Shown here one piece after another: positions 35,971 to 47,689 of a DNA stretch of 64,000 nt. The stretch is from contig CM055895.1 in NCBI GenBank assembly GCA_029582155.1, positions 44,142,578 through 44,206,577 of the forward strand, read 5' to 3'. Numbering within the stretch: position 1 is the stretch's first letter; each line of letters begins with the position of its first letter. The notes under the pieces were generated by a model. That model was given only the letters and a program-made list of their open reading frames with translations. It searched no databases and was not told the DNA's origin. The position numbers and the translations under genes are program-made. The stretch comes from Panopea generosa. Its lineage: Eukaryota > Mollusca > Bivalvia > Adapedonta > Hiatellidae.

Positions 35971-36843
35971 GAACTTAAATAGAAAAAGAGTATAAACTAA
36001 TACAAACTGACATATGTAATTTTGGTATTTTTTTTTTCAAAAGAATAAAAAGAATATATTGGATCTTCTCTATGGACAATAAAACGACAACAAAAACTGT
36101 ATAAAGTAAATTAAATAAAAGATCTAAGGTGTGTAAGCAATAACATATTGCGCTTTACGACTTATAATAAATAAGTTGACCTTTTTTTTTTGCTGTCTAA
36201 GGTATTTCTATGAATATTTGCAGTGCTTTGATATATTATTTATTTGTTCTAAACATTTGATCTCAGTATGTGATTGATGATGTAGATTGGTGTGAACGTG
36301 TTTTTAATACTATGGCCAAAGTGCTAATAGCTCATCTTTAGCTTTGCTCAGGTGTGCTTAAAATAGGTTATATCTATTCGTAAATTGTTTTAGTGCATAA
36401 TAGTATTTAAAAAAAATTACTGGTTATTATGCAAGTGTAAAGAATGTCGAATCACGCACAAATCAAATAAAATGCAAAAAAAAAAACAGAAAAATTAATT
36501 AATCCTTATAATTCCAATTTTGACGATATATATATATTTTTTTTATGACACGCCCCCTTAGTTAAATATTTTTATGAATGAAACTTTAAAAATATACGCT
36601 GTGTAGTAAACGTTTATGAATACCTAACAGCTGATACTAACTGAAACTTACTAACATCCTATATTACCGTACACATTCCGCATGTAGTGGAAAAACAAAT
36701 AAAAGGGAAACATTCAACACATTTTAATTCATCAATGATGATACAATATTCGAAACAATAAAACAACAACAAATATAATAAGAACTATAGTTTTCTGTAA
36801 CTCTACAGGGTTTCCTACTTATTGATACGGGTCATTTATTCGT
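35971..36843. other. No recognisable feature
   Basis: AT-rich, with several A/T homopolymer runs. It lies just downstream of the DUF3504 pseudogene stop. I could not assign a polyadenylation signal with confidence. Confidence 0.35.
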
Positions 36844-37576
36844 TTATTTGTTGACAAAGTTGAAAGTGCAACTGTGGAATGAACCATGTGTAGCAAATTC
36901 CGACAACTGTTGGATGTCTTGGTTTGGCTGCAATTTGTACAAACTAACGACTGTGCTAGAATTTTGTGAGGTAAGACACTGAGAAGTTGAAGGGAGACAA
37001 AATGAATGAGTAATCGGTGGCTACAGTGCACGCCCGATGGGTGGGTGGGGAACGAGTTCCGGAACGGCCATTGGGTTTTGGCCACCGGTAGCTACCGACT
37101 GAAGAACAAAACTCATATGTTGTTTCTGTGTCGTAATAGGTCGGCGGGAATAACTTTTCAGTGATTATTCACGTTTATGGTCTGACATGAACATAATATT
37201 CCGACTTTCAAATATTATAGAATGGCTAGTGTACCGTTTAACCCCAGCATTTTTGCAAAACTAGAAAACTGCTTCACCTTTACTGGGACATCTTTATACC
37301 AGATAGGAATTTTGGGATCATGAATAGCTGCTGTGTTGCAATGGTTGAATACGTGAGTAGCTTTTCGGTCTGTTTTTTATAGAAACAATTTAAATAAAAA
37401 ATGGATCCCCCAGTAGCATACATTTGTTTGTCTGGTGTTTCCTCAGAGTCTGCTGACTCGAGGCCACCTTGGTGTTTTTTCGGTCGGATTTCGTATGCCA
37501 ACGTAACATATTCCAGGCCAGAGTCGCCTCTTAAAATTTTTAGAGAGGTTGTTGTCAGTTGATGGTGAAACTCATT

Positions 37577-37601
37577 CCCCCCCCCCCCCCCCCCCCCCCC
37601 C
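37577..37601. repeat. C25 homopolymer inside the recombinase exon
   Basis: Twenty-five consecutive C on the plus strand (G on the coding strand). It lies between HFVAWG and EFHHQLT of the DUF3504 reading, where relatives have a few ordinary residues. Confidence 0.97.
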
Positions 37602-38329
37602 AGGCGACAAAATGATACCCCTATATGTACCACGTATTGAACCGTAATGAAACTGGGTTGTAATTTTGTAAAGAAGCATTATTTTTTCTAAATCTTTGGT
37701 CTCATTTATTGGGAAATGCTTTGTCGATCGTGACAGACCCTGCTTCAAATTTAACTTCAACTTTGCACTTAGCATGCTATGGGCTTTCTCAAAAAGTTTG
37801 TCTTTCACAATATCGAAATCTCTGTCTATGTCTATAAGATGCCTGTTTATTGCAGCCCGGACATTTTTCATAGAGTTCTTGTGGTACTCTTTTGCCTGCA
37901 CGCTGGTCATGTGGTGCTGTCTGCTTTTTGGGTTTTTGGAGTCGCACAAAACTTTCTTAATAGTTGACTCAGGTCATCTGCTGAAACTGTCTGAAAGTCA
38001 ATCAGATTATCTGAACTTTCACTGCACCATTCTGAAAACAATAACATTTAAAAATGATTTTGACAAACATCTTGATTTCAGTTTTAATCATAACAATGCT
38101 TTTTTTATCAGTGAATGATGTTGCATTTTCAAGACCAGTGACTAATAGCATGCCACTGGCAGGACTAACACACTTGCAAATTGAATATTGTTCATCTCAT
38201 TTAATGAATATTTTATGGAAAAAATGTGATTTCTAGTAAGAATCCGGAGAAAAGGGTTAAGGAACACAAGCACTTGTAATAATATTGGATTATAACTACA
38301 CATGAGATACGCATGGTTTTATTATAATG

Positions 38330-38578
38330 ATTGATTGAATATTTAGCATCGTTTTAACTCCAATGAGGCTAACAGAGGATCAGTGTAATCTAGTCACTCT
38401 CTCCACAAGTAACCATTAACCTTTACACTTGATTCACCGATGAGACAAACCATATCAAATTCTACTTTGTCCATCATTTACAGAGAGTGTGGCCTGGAGG
38501 GGATTACAACTACATTATGACCCGTGCATTGATAGTCAATATTGCTACCAACCGAGCTAACAGAGCCAGGCTTTTATA
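38330..38578 (-). mobile_element. SINE family A within the pseudogene intron
   Basis: TGATTGATTGAATATTTAGC, AATGAGGCTAACAGAGGATC, then a decayed minus-strand tRNA-like head (GGGGATTACAACTACATTAT ... ACCAACCGAGCTAACAGAG). Same body as at 640-835 and 46690-46900. Confidence 0.7.
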
Positions 38579-38944
38579 ACAAAATTATGAGAGATATAGA
38601 TTTTAACCCAATAAAAATAAAACTTTATAAAATAAAGAATTTTTAAGTATTGTATTTGAAAATACCATTCGTTCTGTCAACAACTTTCGGTAACACAACT
38701 TTTCTACGGAATGAAATTGATTTTTTCCGTTAATGCTTAACATGCCACAACAGTCAGTGAATCATTTATTATATTATAAGTAAAGTTGTGTATGGTTAAT
38801 ATATATTACACATTCATGAGAGTAAATTTCATTACAGTATAAAACTGTAATAATTTTACATGTGGGCGGCTAATTTAGTAATATTTAGGAAATCTTAAGT
38901 GTCACAGTGTGGACGTATTCTGTACGGAGACAAATGTTTGCAAG

Positions 38945-39130
38945 TGATCTGGCTAGCTCAGTCGGTAAAGCATTCGCACTGTAAGCAAAAGTTCCATAGT
39001 TCGACTCCTGTTCTGGCTGCATATTTTCTTTGTCCTGTTACAATGGCATCCAATGGGCGACTGCGATCTCACTTTCTGTGTGCACCATGTGAAAAAAAAT
39101 ATAAACATGCTTTCAAATTTATGTATTTGT
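38945..39130 (+). mobile_element. tRNA-derived SINE in the pseudogene intron
   Basis: TGGCTAGCTCAGTCGGTAAA (A box), CACTGTAAGC where an anticodon loop would be (GTA, Tyr-like), and ATAGTTCGACTCCTG (B box), all within 38949-39018. The stems are only partly complementary, so this is a SINE head, not a tRNA gene. The GCATCCAATGGGCGACTGCG body runs to an A-rich run near 39090. Confidence 0.7.
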
Positions 39131-39596
39131 ATTGTATTCTTTTCACCTGTGATAAAGTATAGTAAAAAACTATTCAATTTCTAATTTCTTCATTGCATAA
39201 AAATGCTTAATTTCTACTGCGATTTTACAGCATAAATATAATTCAGAAAATAATCGAAATATTTGTTTACCATTGAAAAATCTAACACACCATTTTGTGT
39301 TCTGCTTTGTTGCCTTACTGTAAGCATTGACTTTCAATGTTTTCAGTCCAGCTGTTTCATCCAGACTGTTGAACCTCTTTGATGGATTGGTTGCAAAACT
39401 TTACATTTCTTGCCTTGGTTCATTGGTTTTAAGTTGGAGCGGATCCTCGATGTGAGTTGTTCTGTTGTCGAGTGTGGATCATTGATTGGCAATGAGTCAG
39501 TTGTTACGAGAGAGTCTGTGGTTAGCAGTGGGTCCGTTGTTGGGAGAGAGGTGGTTGGCAGTGGGTCCGTTGTTAATGTCTGGTTCACTGCAACCT

Positions 39597-40737
39597 CTGT
39601 TGAAATAAATTGAACAAGGGTTCAGATTTCATTTATTGTTGCATTATTTATCCCGTGTATACCTAATACCTCGATTTATTAATAATGCCATTCGAAACAC
39701 ATTGAAACAAGTTTTAACATATAGATCTAATTCTAGTATTTTCTTATTTATAAATATTTCTTTTCAAATTTTGCACATGCATAAAAAACAGAAAAAAACT
39801 GTTTGAATCCTAATAATTATCATAATATTTCCATTCAAGAAAAAAAATAAAACAAAACACTGGCTGAAACATGCATTCAGTCAATATATTTATTTTGGTA
39901 CCTTCAATCGTCTCAATTAATATATTTTCAAACCCTCCACATCTTGTAATAATGCATCAAAGAGTGATTGCATCTCTTTTTGATCTATTCCTTCACCGTA
40001 AGGTTAAGTGATGTCTGTAAACTGATATCATGTGACGTCAAACGACTTGAATATAATTACATCGCAGATCAGTTGGCCTCGTTGAGAAAGAAGTTTAAAT
40101 AGCAATGAAGCATGTCTCCGCCAGCAGCAGAACAAAACAACTATCGGAACAATAAACACATAACTAGTACTTAGTCAAAAATAATCAGTAAAACAGTACA
40201 ATGCACAAAGTGAATACATGTTTGACTGGTGTAACCAACCCCATCGCTCTTTCACAGTCATCATATTGTAGAATTAGACAATTCTCGTGCGTATAATATA
40301 AAACACGAAAATTGCACGCTGCAGCATACATGTACTTGTTCCTCTCATGTGTAGTTTTAATCCAATATTATAACATGAATCCTGGGAATAATATTTTACT
40401 TGTTAAAAACATGGATTCATCTTTCTCTATAACGTGTTTCATCCAGTTATACTCAAAATTCAAATGGTAATTTCTCATATGTCTAAGACTATATACGGTT
40501 ATTTTTTTTTTCGATCTAAAATTCAAAATAACCACCTTTACTAAAAAATGCTTCCTCTCATGAACCAACAAACAGATTTTAAAAGTATTTATGTAGAAAT
40601 GACTACCAAACATAGGTTTATTAGATTTATAAATGTACATATATGGTACTCCTGGGATTAAAATTGATCACACTCTGTGAAACACATGTGATTGTAATAG
40701 AGATAATTACTTTTTAAAAAATTCAACTGATTATGCC
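39597..40737. other. No supported gene
   Basis: AT-rich. It lies upstream of the first recognisable DUF3504 exon on the minus strand and might hold earlier exons, but I recognise none. The 90-codon frame at 40368-40640 has no motif. Confidence 0.35.
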
Positions 40738-41408
40738 TTAATTTTCACAGAGTCATTATTAGGTCAAGAAGATTCAGATTAGGAGCGGCCCAAAAATATA
40801 AAAAATCAGAATTTTCAAATTTCATTTTGTTAAGAAACAGTCAATCATATATGTTCGTATATGGCATAAATTATCCCTATAAGTAAATGTTTGAATGTTA
40901 TACTAACTCAGGGGGTAGTATTTATAGGGCTCTGTAAGAGGACTAACAAAGAGCTTTACAAAGGGATAATGTGGTAAAATGAAAAATTCTAATTTTTTCA
41001 CCCATTTGTGCAAATTTATTATACAGTTTGAGATTTGTCATTTAGTCATAACTAAAACGTTCTAGTTCATTAAAAAGAATCGAATTTCCATTTGGATGAG
41101 ATGAAGTTCCAACAGTATTAAAACTGGTCACTCAAATTGGCTCATATTTGATGTTATTATCAATCGTGAGTAGGAATTTGATGTGTGTACACGCTAAGGG
41201 GTTGGAATATATTGGTGCCCAGTAAGCGGAATTTGAGTTTCTCATAGAAATGTTATCATAGGTAAGCAGAAAATTATTATTTTTCCTCCATTTTTGTAAA
41301 ATGTATTTACTTTAAGATCTGGAGCATCACAATCGACTTTCCAAAGGACGACAGGAGGGCCCTTATATGGTAAAAGTTTGCATGTTTCAAAATTATTTTT
41401 TAAACAAT
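40738..41408. repeat. Degenerate units related to the duplicated block
   Basis: GGGGGTAGTATTTATAGGGC (40914) and AGGGGTTGGAATATATTGGT (41197) resemble GGGGTTAGAATGTATAGGGG (41486) and GGGTTAGGATGTATAATGGC (41780) inside copy 2. This suggests an array of ~290-bp units of which copy 1 at 30.4 kb keeps only the right part. Confidence 0.45.
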
Positions 41409-44188
41409 TGGTCAGTCACATATGTTTATAATTGATATAAATCATTCCTTTAAATAGAGGTTTTGAAGTTATCACAAGACAAGGGGGTTAGAATGTATAG
41501 GGGCCCTGTCAGGGAATGTTGAGTCTTATATACAGATACTAAGAAACGAAAAATTCCTATTAATTAATCCATGTGTTCAATAACTTCATAGTATGAGATT
41601 TGAAGCATTGTTCAGAATAAGTAAATAAAATTAGGTTCGAAAAGGGTAATTGAATTAAAAACGAAATGAATTGAAATGGTCAAATGCATTGCTTTCAATA
41701 ACCGATATGTCAGTCTTGTTGATATTTGATGTAAATTATCCTTACAATAGCTAAGTGACTGAAATTTCTGCAAATTAAGGGTTAGGATGTATAATGGCCC
41801 TCTTAGGCGATTTTTACTTTTACATAGACTTATTATGGGCATTTTTTTCTTTTGCATCCATATTACAAATGTTTTCGAATTTAAAACTTAAAACATTGTC
41901 TGCTCACAACAAAACCTTATGAGTGGGTTTGGAAGTTTGGGAAAATCTAGGGGTTGGGCTGTATATTACAGAAGAATGTTTTTAAAATGTCAATTCAAGC
42001 TAACAAACTATTCGTAAATACAAACATTTTCACTGTCCCATTCATTAACATTAACTTCATCATGCACATTTTTCATTATCTATTAGTATTGTATCTTTGT
42101 AAGCTTAAAAAAGTTTTCAAAAGAAAACTCTTTTGTATCATTTCAAAAATAGTATGTATTGCTAAGTAAACAAGAATATAATACTTGGTATCCCATTTTA
42201 CCTTAAATTTTTATTGAAACACATACGAACAGAATACAATCATACATCTGTTACATAAGTATCGTATACACAAACATGTTACCTATATACGTCCAGCTGT
42301 CACATCAAGGTAATGCTGTTCCAAACGCTATACAAATCATATGGGTCACCATGTACACAACACTGTTTCGATCCATATCTTAACAATGTCACCATTTTAA
42401 TTTATCTTTTGTGGAAAATCTCACTTGTGCATTTAGTGTGAACGTTAAGAAGTGGCTTATGTCCAATATTGAATTCGGTTATGGCATCATTTACTCTTGA
42501 AGGTTACTAAGCGAGATAATCATATTTTAAGAAATATATTGTTTATTTAATACAGAATTGATTTAAAAATGAAGTTCAGCTATGTGGAATTATTCATATT
42601 GTTGATAGAATTGATACAGTTCATATATTATTATGCAGAAAAGAAATAAACTAAAGTATCTGCAGTCTTAACCGCTTGAATGAACCATACTCTAAAGCAT
42701 AGAAATGATACACAATAATTGAGCGGGTGATTTAACGAGGAGAGAGTTTGGATATTCGCTGACTCGGGGGCGTAAGTTTACCCTAAAACTTTTGATCGAT
42801 TTGTCATAAAAACATACTCTGATACATGATTTACTTGTCACTTGGTTGTTATACAAACAAGAAAACACATGTCTAACATGAGACAAATGGCAATAGCAAA
42901 GTTGCACGGCAGCCGCAACACGCACAATCACAATATAAACTATGACAGTATTGTACAATACAAGTATACAAATAAATGATTAGCAGTCATAGCCATTTAG
43001 AAGTAAACATTTTTAAAAAAATGTTAATCAGTAAGAATAGCAGTCAATTTCTATAAAATGAAAGTATATAACGTACTTTTCTTATACAGATTCGTTTAAC
43101 AAAACACAGAAAAAGAAGCATTTATTTTCTCATCATGGGTCGATTTGGATCGAGCTCATCCCCAATTAACTGTACAAAGTTTCATATAAATTTATGCATA
43201 AAGTTGCAAATGACAATTAGCAAATACCATAGTAACCATATTAGCAAATACCATAGTAACCATATTAAAAACGTTTATGTGTTAATAGCGCGTAAATCGG
43301 ATGAATATCTGTATATACCTCTATGTTTAAACCTATTCTTGTGCGGATATGTTCCCCTATATGGCACTAGACTTGTATGATTGACATGTTTAGGCTTAAA
43401 CACAAATCATTCGTATCTTTAACACTTCATACTGTATGTTTAACTTCCTTTGCTTGCTTTAACATGGTTTGCAATGTTACCACAGTTTTATTAATATGTT
43501 GAAGAAATGCTTTGTTTAAACCACTTAATTTTATCATATTCTGTTCTGCTCTAGCAATTCTGTTGTAATAAAAAAGCAAATGAAGTACACACAATAATGG
43601 CACCAAGATTGACATGTTTCACTCACAGTAAACAACAATGGTGTATTCAAAAATGTCGTTACTGATATTTTTCAGCAAGTTCAGTTGATGTTGAAAGACA
43701 TGTTTATTTCATGTTTGTTTCATGTGCTTATTCAAGCGGGAGAACCTCTATAACGCACATCTACTTAATACAGTGTCGGAACGTTGTTTCAAAAGCTGGT
43801 TAAGTGATTATTCGTTTCGAATTTGAAGGCTAGCAATAATTGCGTGACAGCTAATATAATTTATCCAGTAACATGTTGATATTATTAATATAGAATATCA
43901 TTTTTATGCCTTTTTATGCCTTGTGACCAAACACTGACCTGACAGGGTTAGGAGAGCCAAAGACGTTATGAGAGACTTATTTCACGTGGACTAGTAACAG
44001 TATCTGTTAAAAGCAAATATCGCGCCAAAGAACAAATATAGTGGACTATTTTTTATTGTAGTTTAGAGCAAGTGGCAAAGAACAAATATAGCGGACAATC
44101 TTTTATTGGAGTTTAGAGCAAGTTCCAAAGAAAATGTTATGAATAACAGTTTCTTAGGAAAGGAAAATGTGTCAATATCATTATTCCT
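41409..44188. repeat. Large direct duplication, copy 2 (2.8 kb)
   Basis: Colinear with 30371-32668. Extra sequence in this copy: about 42400-42590 and 42794-43062. The latter lies between CCCTAAAACTT and AGTATATAACGTAC, which are almost adjacent in copy 1. Two local tandem duplications are also private to it: a 24-bp unit AGCAAATACCATAGTAACCA with TATT (43218-43270), and a ~55-bp unit GGCAAAGAACAAATATAGTG (44024-44125). The right edge meets the 20-bp minisatellite. Confidence 0.9.
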
Positions 44189-46490
44189 AAAAATCAAATG
44201 TTAACTAAGCAAATTGAATGTCGAGTTGCAATACTGAATGCATAAAATAAGACATTCAAGTGTCGACTATGAAAGAAAATCAAGTGTTGAGATAGAAAAT
44301 TGAATGTCGAGTTACAATACTGAGTATATAAAGTAAGCCAATCAAGTACCGACTACGAAAGAAAATCAAGTGTCAATATAGAAAATTGAATGCCGAGTAA
44401 CAATAATGAGTGTATAAAGTAAGGCAATCAAGTGTCGACTACAAAAGAAAATCAAGTGTCGAGATAGAAAATTGAATGTCGAGTAACAATAATGAGTATA
44501 TAAATTAAGACAATCAAGTGTCGAGATAGAAAATTGAATGTCGAGTAATAATAATTAGTGTATAAAGGAAGGCAGTCAAGTGTCGTCTACAAAAGAAAAT
44601 CAAGTGCCGAGATAGAAAATTCAATGTTGAGTAAGGAAATCAACCGTCGCGTAAGAAAATCAAGTAATGAGTAGAATACAAAATGTATTTTACCAGTATA
44701 AAGGTATTATGATGAACTGAAATAGCATAGGTCTATAGCACTAAGTGTCGAGAAGGAATATAGAATGTCAAGCAAGAAAATTAAGTGTCACGTAGGAAAA
44801 TTAAGTATTATATAAGAAAATCACATGTCGAGTAAAGATTTTGATTACATTAGATTAGAAAATCGAGTGCACAATAAGAAAATCTAGTGTTGAGCAATGA
44901 TGTTGTGTATTGAGTATGAAAAGCTAGCGTTGAGTATTAAAATATAGTGTCTAATAAGGAAATTGAATGCAAGTAAGGATATTGTATCGAGTAAGAAAAT
45001 CAAATATTGGTTAAGGAATTGATTGTCAAGTGAGGATATTGAGTATTAAGTAATAAAATCAAGTGTCGAGAAAGAAATGCAAATGTCACGTATGAAAGAA
45101 AGAAAATCGAATGTCTGGTAAGAAAGTCAAACGTTGCGTAAGAAAATCAAGTACCGAGTAAGAATACGAGACGTTTATTATCAGCCTGACTCTATTGATA
45201 TATTAATCATAAAGGTATAACGGTGAACTAATAGGTTTATAGATCTACGTGTCAAGAAGGAATATTGAGTGTCAAGCAAGAAATTTAAGTTTCACGTAAG
45301 AAAATAAGAATCAAGTAAGAAAATCACATGTCGAATGAATATGTTGAGTATATATAGATTAGAAAATCGAGTGCCTAATGTCTAGTAAGGATGTAGTATA
45401 TGTTGTTAGTAATCTAGTAACGAATAACAAAATCTACTGTCGAATAAGGAAATGAATGTCGAGTAAGGATGTCGAGTATTGACTAAGAAAATTGATGTCG
45501 ACTAAGAAAATCGAATATACAGTAAAGCCTAAGAAATAATTACACTTTCTTGCACAACACAAATGATTGAGCGGATTATTTTTATGATTTAAGTAAGAAA
45601 AGCAAGTGTTGACTAAGATTTTGATGTACGAAAGTCAAGTATTGAGAAAGAAAATTGAATGTTGAGTAAGAAAGTCAAATATTGAGTGTCAAGTAGGGAT
45701 GTTGAGTATCGAGTAAGGAAATTGAGTGTCGAGTGAAAAAGTCAAGTGTCAAGTAAGGGTATGTCTATAGCTCTTAGTGTTGAGAAAGAAGTATCGAGTA
45801 ACAAAACCGAATGTCGAGAATGGATGTTGAGTATAGATTAGAAAAAATTGAGTGTCCAGTAAGAAGTTTTAGTGTCGAGTAATAATTCTGAGCATTGAGT
45901 ATGAAAATCAAGTGTCGAGTTAAATAAATTAAATGTCAAATAAGAATGTTGAGTATCAAGTAAGAAAATTGAATGTTGAGTAAGAAAATCCAGCAATATC
46001 GAGTAATGATATTGGGTATCAAGTACGAAAATAAAGTGTCAAGTACGTAAAAAGTCAAGTTTCAAAATTTGAATATTCAGTAATAAAGTCAAGCATCGCG
46101 TAAGAAACTCGAGTATCAAGTAAGAAAATCAAATGTTCAACTCAGTACTGACTAGGAAAATCGGATTTCAAGTTAGAAAGTCTAGTGTCGACTAAGGATG
46201 TGAAAAAAAATATAGTGTCGAGTAAGACAATCAAGTGTCAATTAAGAAAAACAAGTGTAGAGTAAGGAAATCCAATTTCGAGTGAATATTGTGTAAGAAA
46301 ATTAAGTGATTGGGCGGATTTTTTATGTTTCAAGTAAGAAAATCAAATGACGAGAAAAAAAATGAATGTCAAGTAAGAATGCCAAGCGTTGCGTAAGAAA
46401 ATCAAGTATTGAGTAAAGAAATTGAATGTCAAGTAAGGATGTTGAGTACCAAGTAAGGAAAGTGAATATTGAGTAAGGAAGTTGAGTTTC
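44189..46490. repeat. Degenerate ~20-bp minisatellite (AAGTGTCGAGTAAGAAAATC)
   Basis: Over 2.3 kb the motif AA(A/G)TGTCGAGTAAGAAAAT recurs with heavy substitution and indels. At 44190-44700 a longer unit of ~90 bp (GTGTCGACTACAAAAGAAAA, then TGTCGAGATAGAAAATTGAA and CAATAATGAGT) is superimposed. No coding frame. Confidence 0.88.
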
Positions 46491-46564
46491 AAGTTTGTTT
46501 CATCCTCTGAAAAACAGGAACCCTTTGATGTAAAAACGTCTAACATATTTCTTACCATAAAATC

Positions 46565-47110
46565 GAGTTTATATTGATAGATTACACCATCGATATACTA
46601 TTTACTAGGACGATGCAGATTTCTAATAATTGAAGTTCTTAGCTAATGCGAATAGTAAATACAGAGGTAGCAACTAAAACGAAATGTAGATGGATTGATT
46701 AAATATTTAGCGTAATTTTATGCCATCGAGGGCTAACAGACGATCAGTTAACCTTTCCACTCTTTCCTGGGGCCCGACAGGTTATCCAGTACTTGAGCAC
46801 ATTCTTTCTCCGCAAGTAACTGATAACCTTCTCACTTGAATCAGCGGCAAGAGACGAATTACAATACAATGCAATGTCATATATCAATCATCTCATATAC
46901 AGTTGCCGGGCAGTGATTCGAACTTACGACCCATGGATTTGAGGTCAGGCGTGCTACTGACTGAGCTTTCCGGTAGAAAATAATCAAACGGGGAGACTTT
47001 TATTAACCATGTATCTATCTCGTTGTATGTGTCAACAAGGGTAAGAGCAAGGTTGGGTGCACCCGTACCCATGTTTTAGGACCACACTGACGGCTTCCTG
47101 CTGAACGTTT
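46565..47110 (-). mobile_element. SINE family A, longest copy
   Basis: Body 46570-46900 matches 545-835. The head on the minus strand (46908-46975) has A box AGCTCAGTCAGTAGCACG and B box GTTCGAATCAC. Leader 46976-47110 (AAACGGGGAGACTTTTATTA, GTGTCAACAAGGGTAAGAGC, GACGGCTTCCTGCTGAACG) is the reverse complement of 8731-8850. The full order on the minus strand is leader, tRNA-like head, body. Confidence 0.78.
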
Positions 47111-47164
47111 CAATATATTCAAATGATAATGAGACATATTGTCGAATATCAGACATCACAGAGA

Positions 47165-47250
47165 TTGTTGCTGGGCGGGGATTCGAACTCACGACCCCTG
47201 GATTAAGAGTCGGATGCGATACCGACTAAGCTAATTGGGTCCGGCTGGGA
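47165..47250 (-). mobile_element. Second tRNA-like head
   Basis: GCTGGGCGGGGATTCGAACT, CACGACCCCTGGATTAAGAG and CGACTAAGCTAATTGGGTCC. Reads on the minus strand with A box TTAGCTTAGTCGGTATCGC and B box GTTCGAATCCCCG. It matches 838-917 closely. Confidence 0.72.
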
Positions 47251-47689
47251 ATGTTAAAACTCATACATAATGAATACTGTATTCATTAAATATCGAAACG
47301 CATAATTATGCCGTGCTATATATTTTGTTAAAAGGGTGAAGAAAACGACAAAGTTAATAAAGAAAGATTTAGATTTTAATATTTTTCATAGCAACTCATT
47401 TATTTTAAATAATACATTTATAACAGAGCGTAATCACGACCTAGGAACAACATAAAGAAATGGAAGATTATGAAACTTACTTAAGGACTCTCACGTCAAA
47501 CACCAAATTTTGAATAATAAGATATGACTTGGAATAATTCTAATATCTGTCTGTCAAGAGCGTATACGTACAGCAGCTATCTGTATGCAAACATCCAACA
47601 GTGTATTTAAAATCTGGGGATACACGTATTGACAAAGAAAAATAATTCGTTATTTAACCTTAAAAAGAAATTCCTAACCAATCTAATCG
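47251..47689. other. No recognisable feature
   Basis: AT-rich, nothing matched. Confidence 0.35.

Larger units (their letters stand above)
36844..39596 (-). pseudogene. Crypton-related tyrosine recombinase (DUF3504, KIAA1958-like), two exons, broken
   Basis: Crypton-type tyrosine recombinases cut and rejoin DNA; relatives were domesticated as KIAA1958, QRICH1 and ZMYM C-termini. Exon 1 (39271-39596) has an acceptor-like ...TTCAACAG edge, a Thr/Pro-rich stretch, then NPSKRFNSLDE and NTKWCVRFFN, ending at donor GTAAAC. Intron 38032-39270 ends TTGTTTTCAG. Exon 2 (36844-38031) continues in frame with EWCSES, then DDLSQLLRKF, YHKNSMKNVRAAINRHLID, GLSRSTKHFPI, NPVSLRFNTWYI (candidate first catalytic Arg, 37642-37644), FHHQLT, GLEYVTL, DKQMYATGGS, KMLGLNGT, FESRNIMFMSDHK and SLKSYSRRP (candidate Tyr nucleophile, 37150-37152). 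It stops at 36844-36846 after CTFNFVNK. Lesions: frameshifts near 39.37, 37.91, 37.32 and 37.0 kb; stops at 37621-37623, 37165-37167 and 37021-37023; a G25 run; and loss of the HxxR segment at about 37220. Confidence 0.85.

Noticed and set aside
36819..37085. 88-codon minus-strand frame as a separate gene
   Set aside because: It is an alternative frame over the end of the DUF3504 exon, whose true frame ends CTFNFVNK.
37696..38118. 140-codon plus-strand frame
   Set aside because: It is the antisense of the DUF3504 exon, whose minus-strand motifs are convincing.
38949..39018. Functional tRNA-Tyr gene
   Set aside because: A and B boxes are present but the acceptor and anticodon stems pair poorly. 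It continues into a SINE body.
44189..46490. CRISPR-like array of short repeats
   Set aside because: The 20-bp motif is degenerate with irregular gaps that are themselves decayed motif copies.
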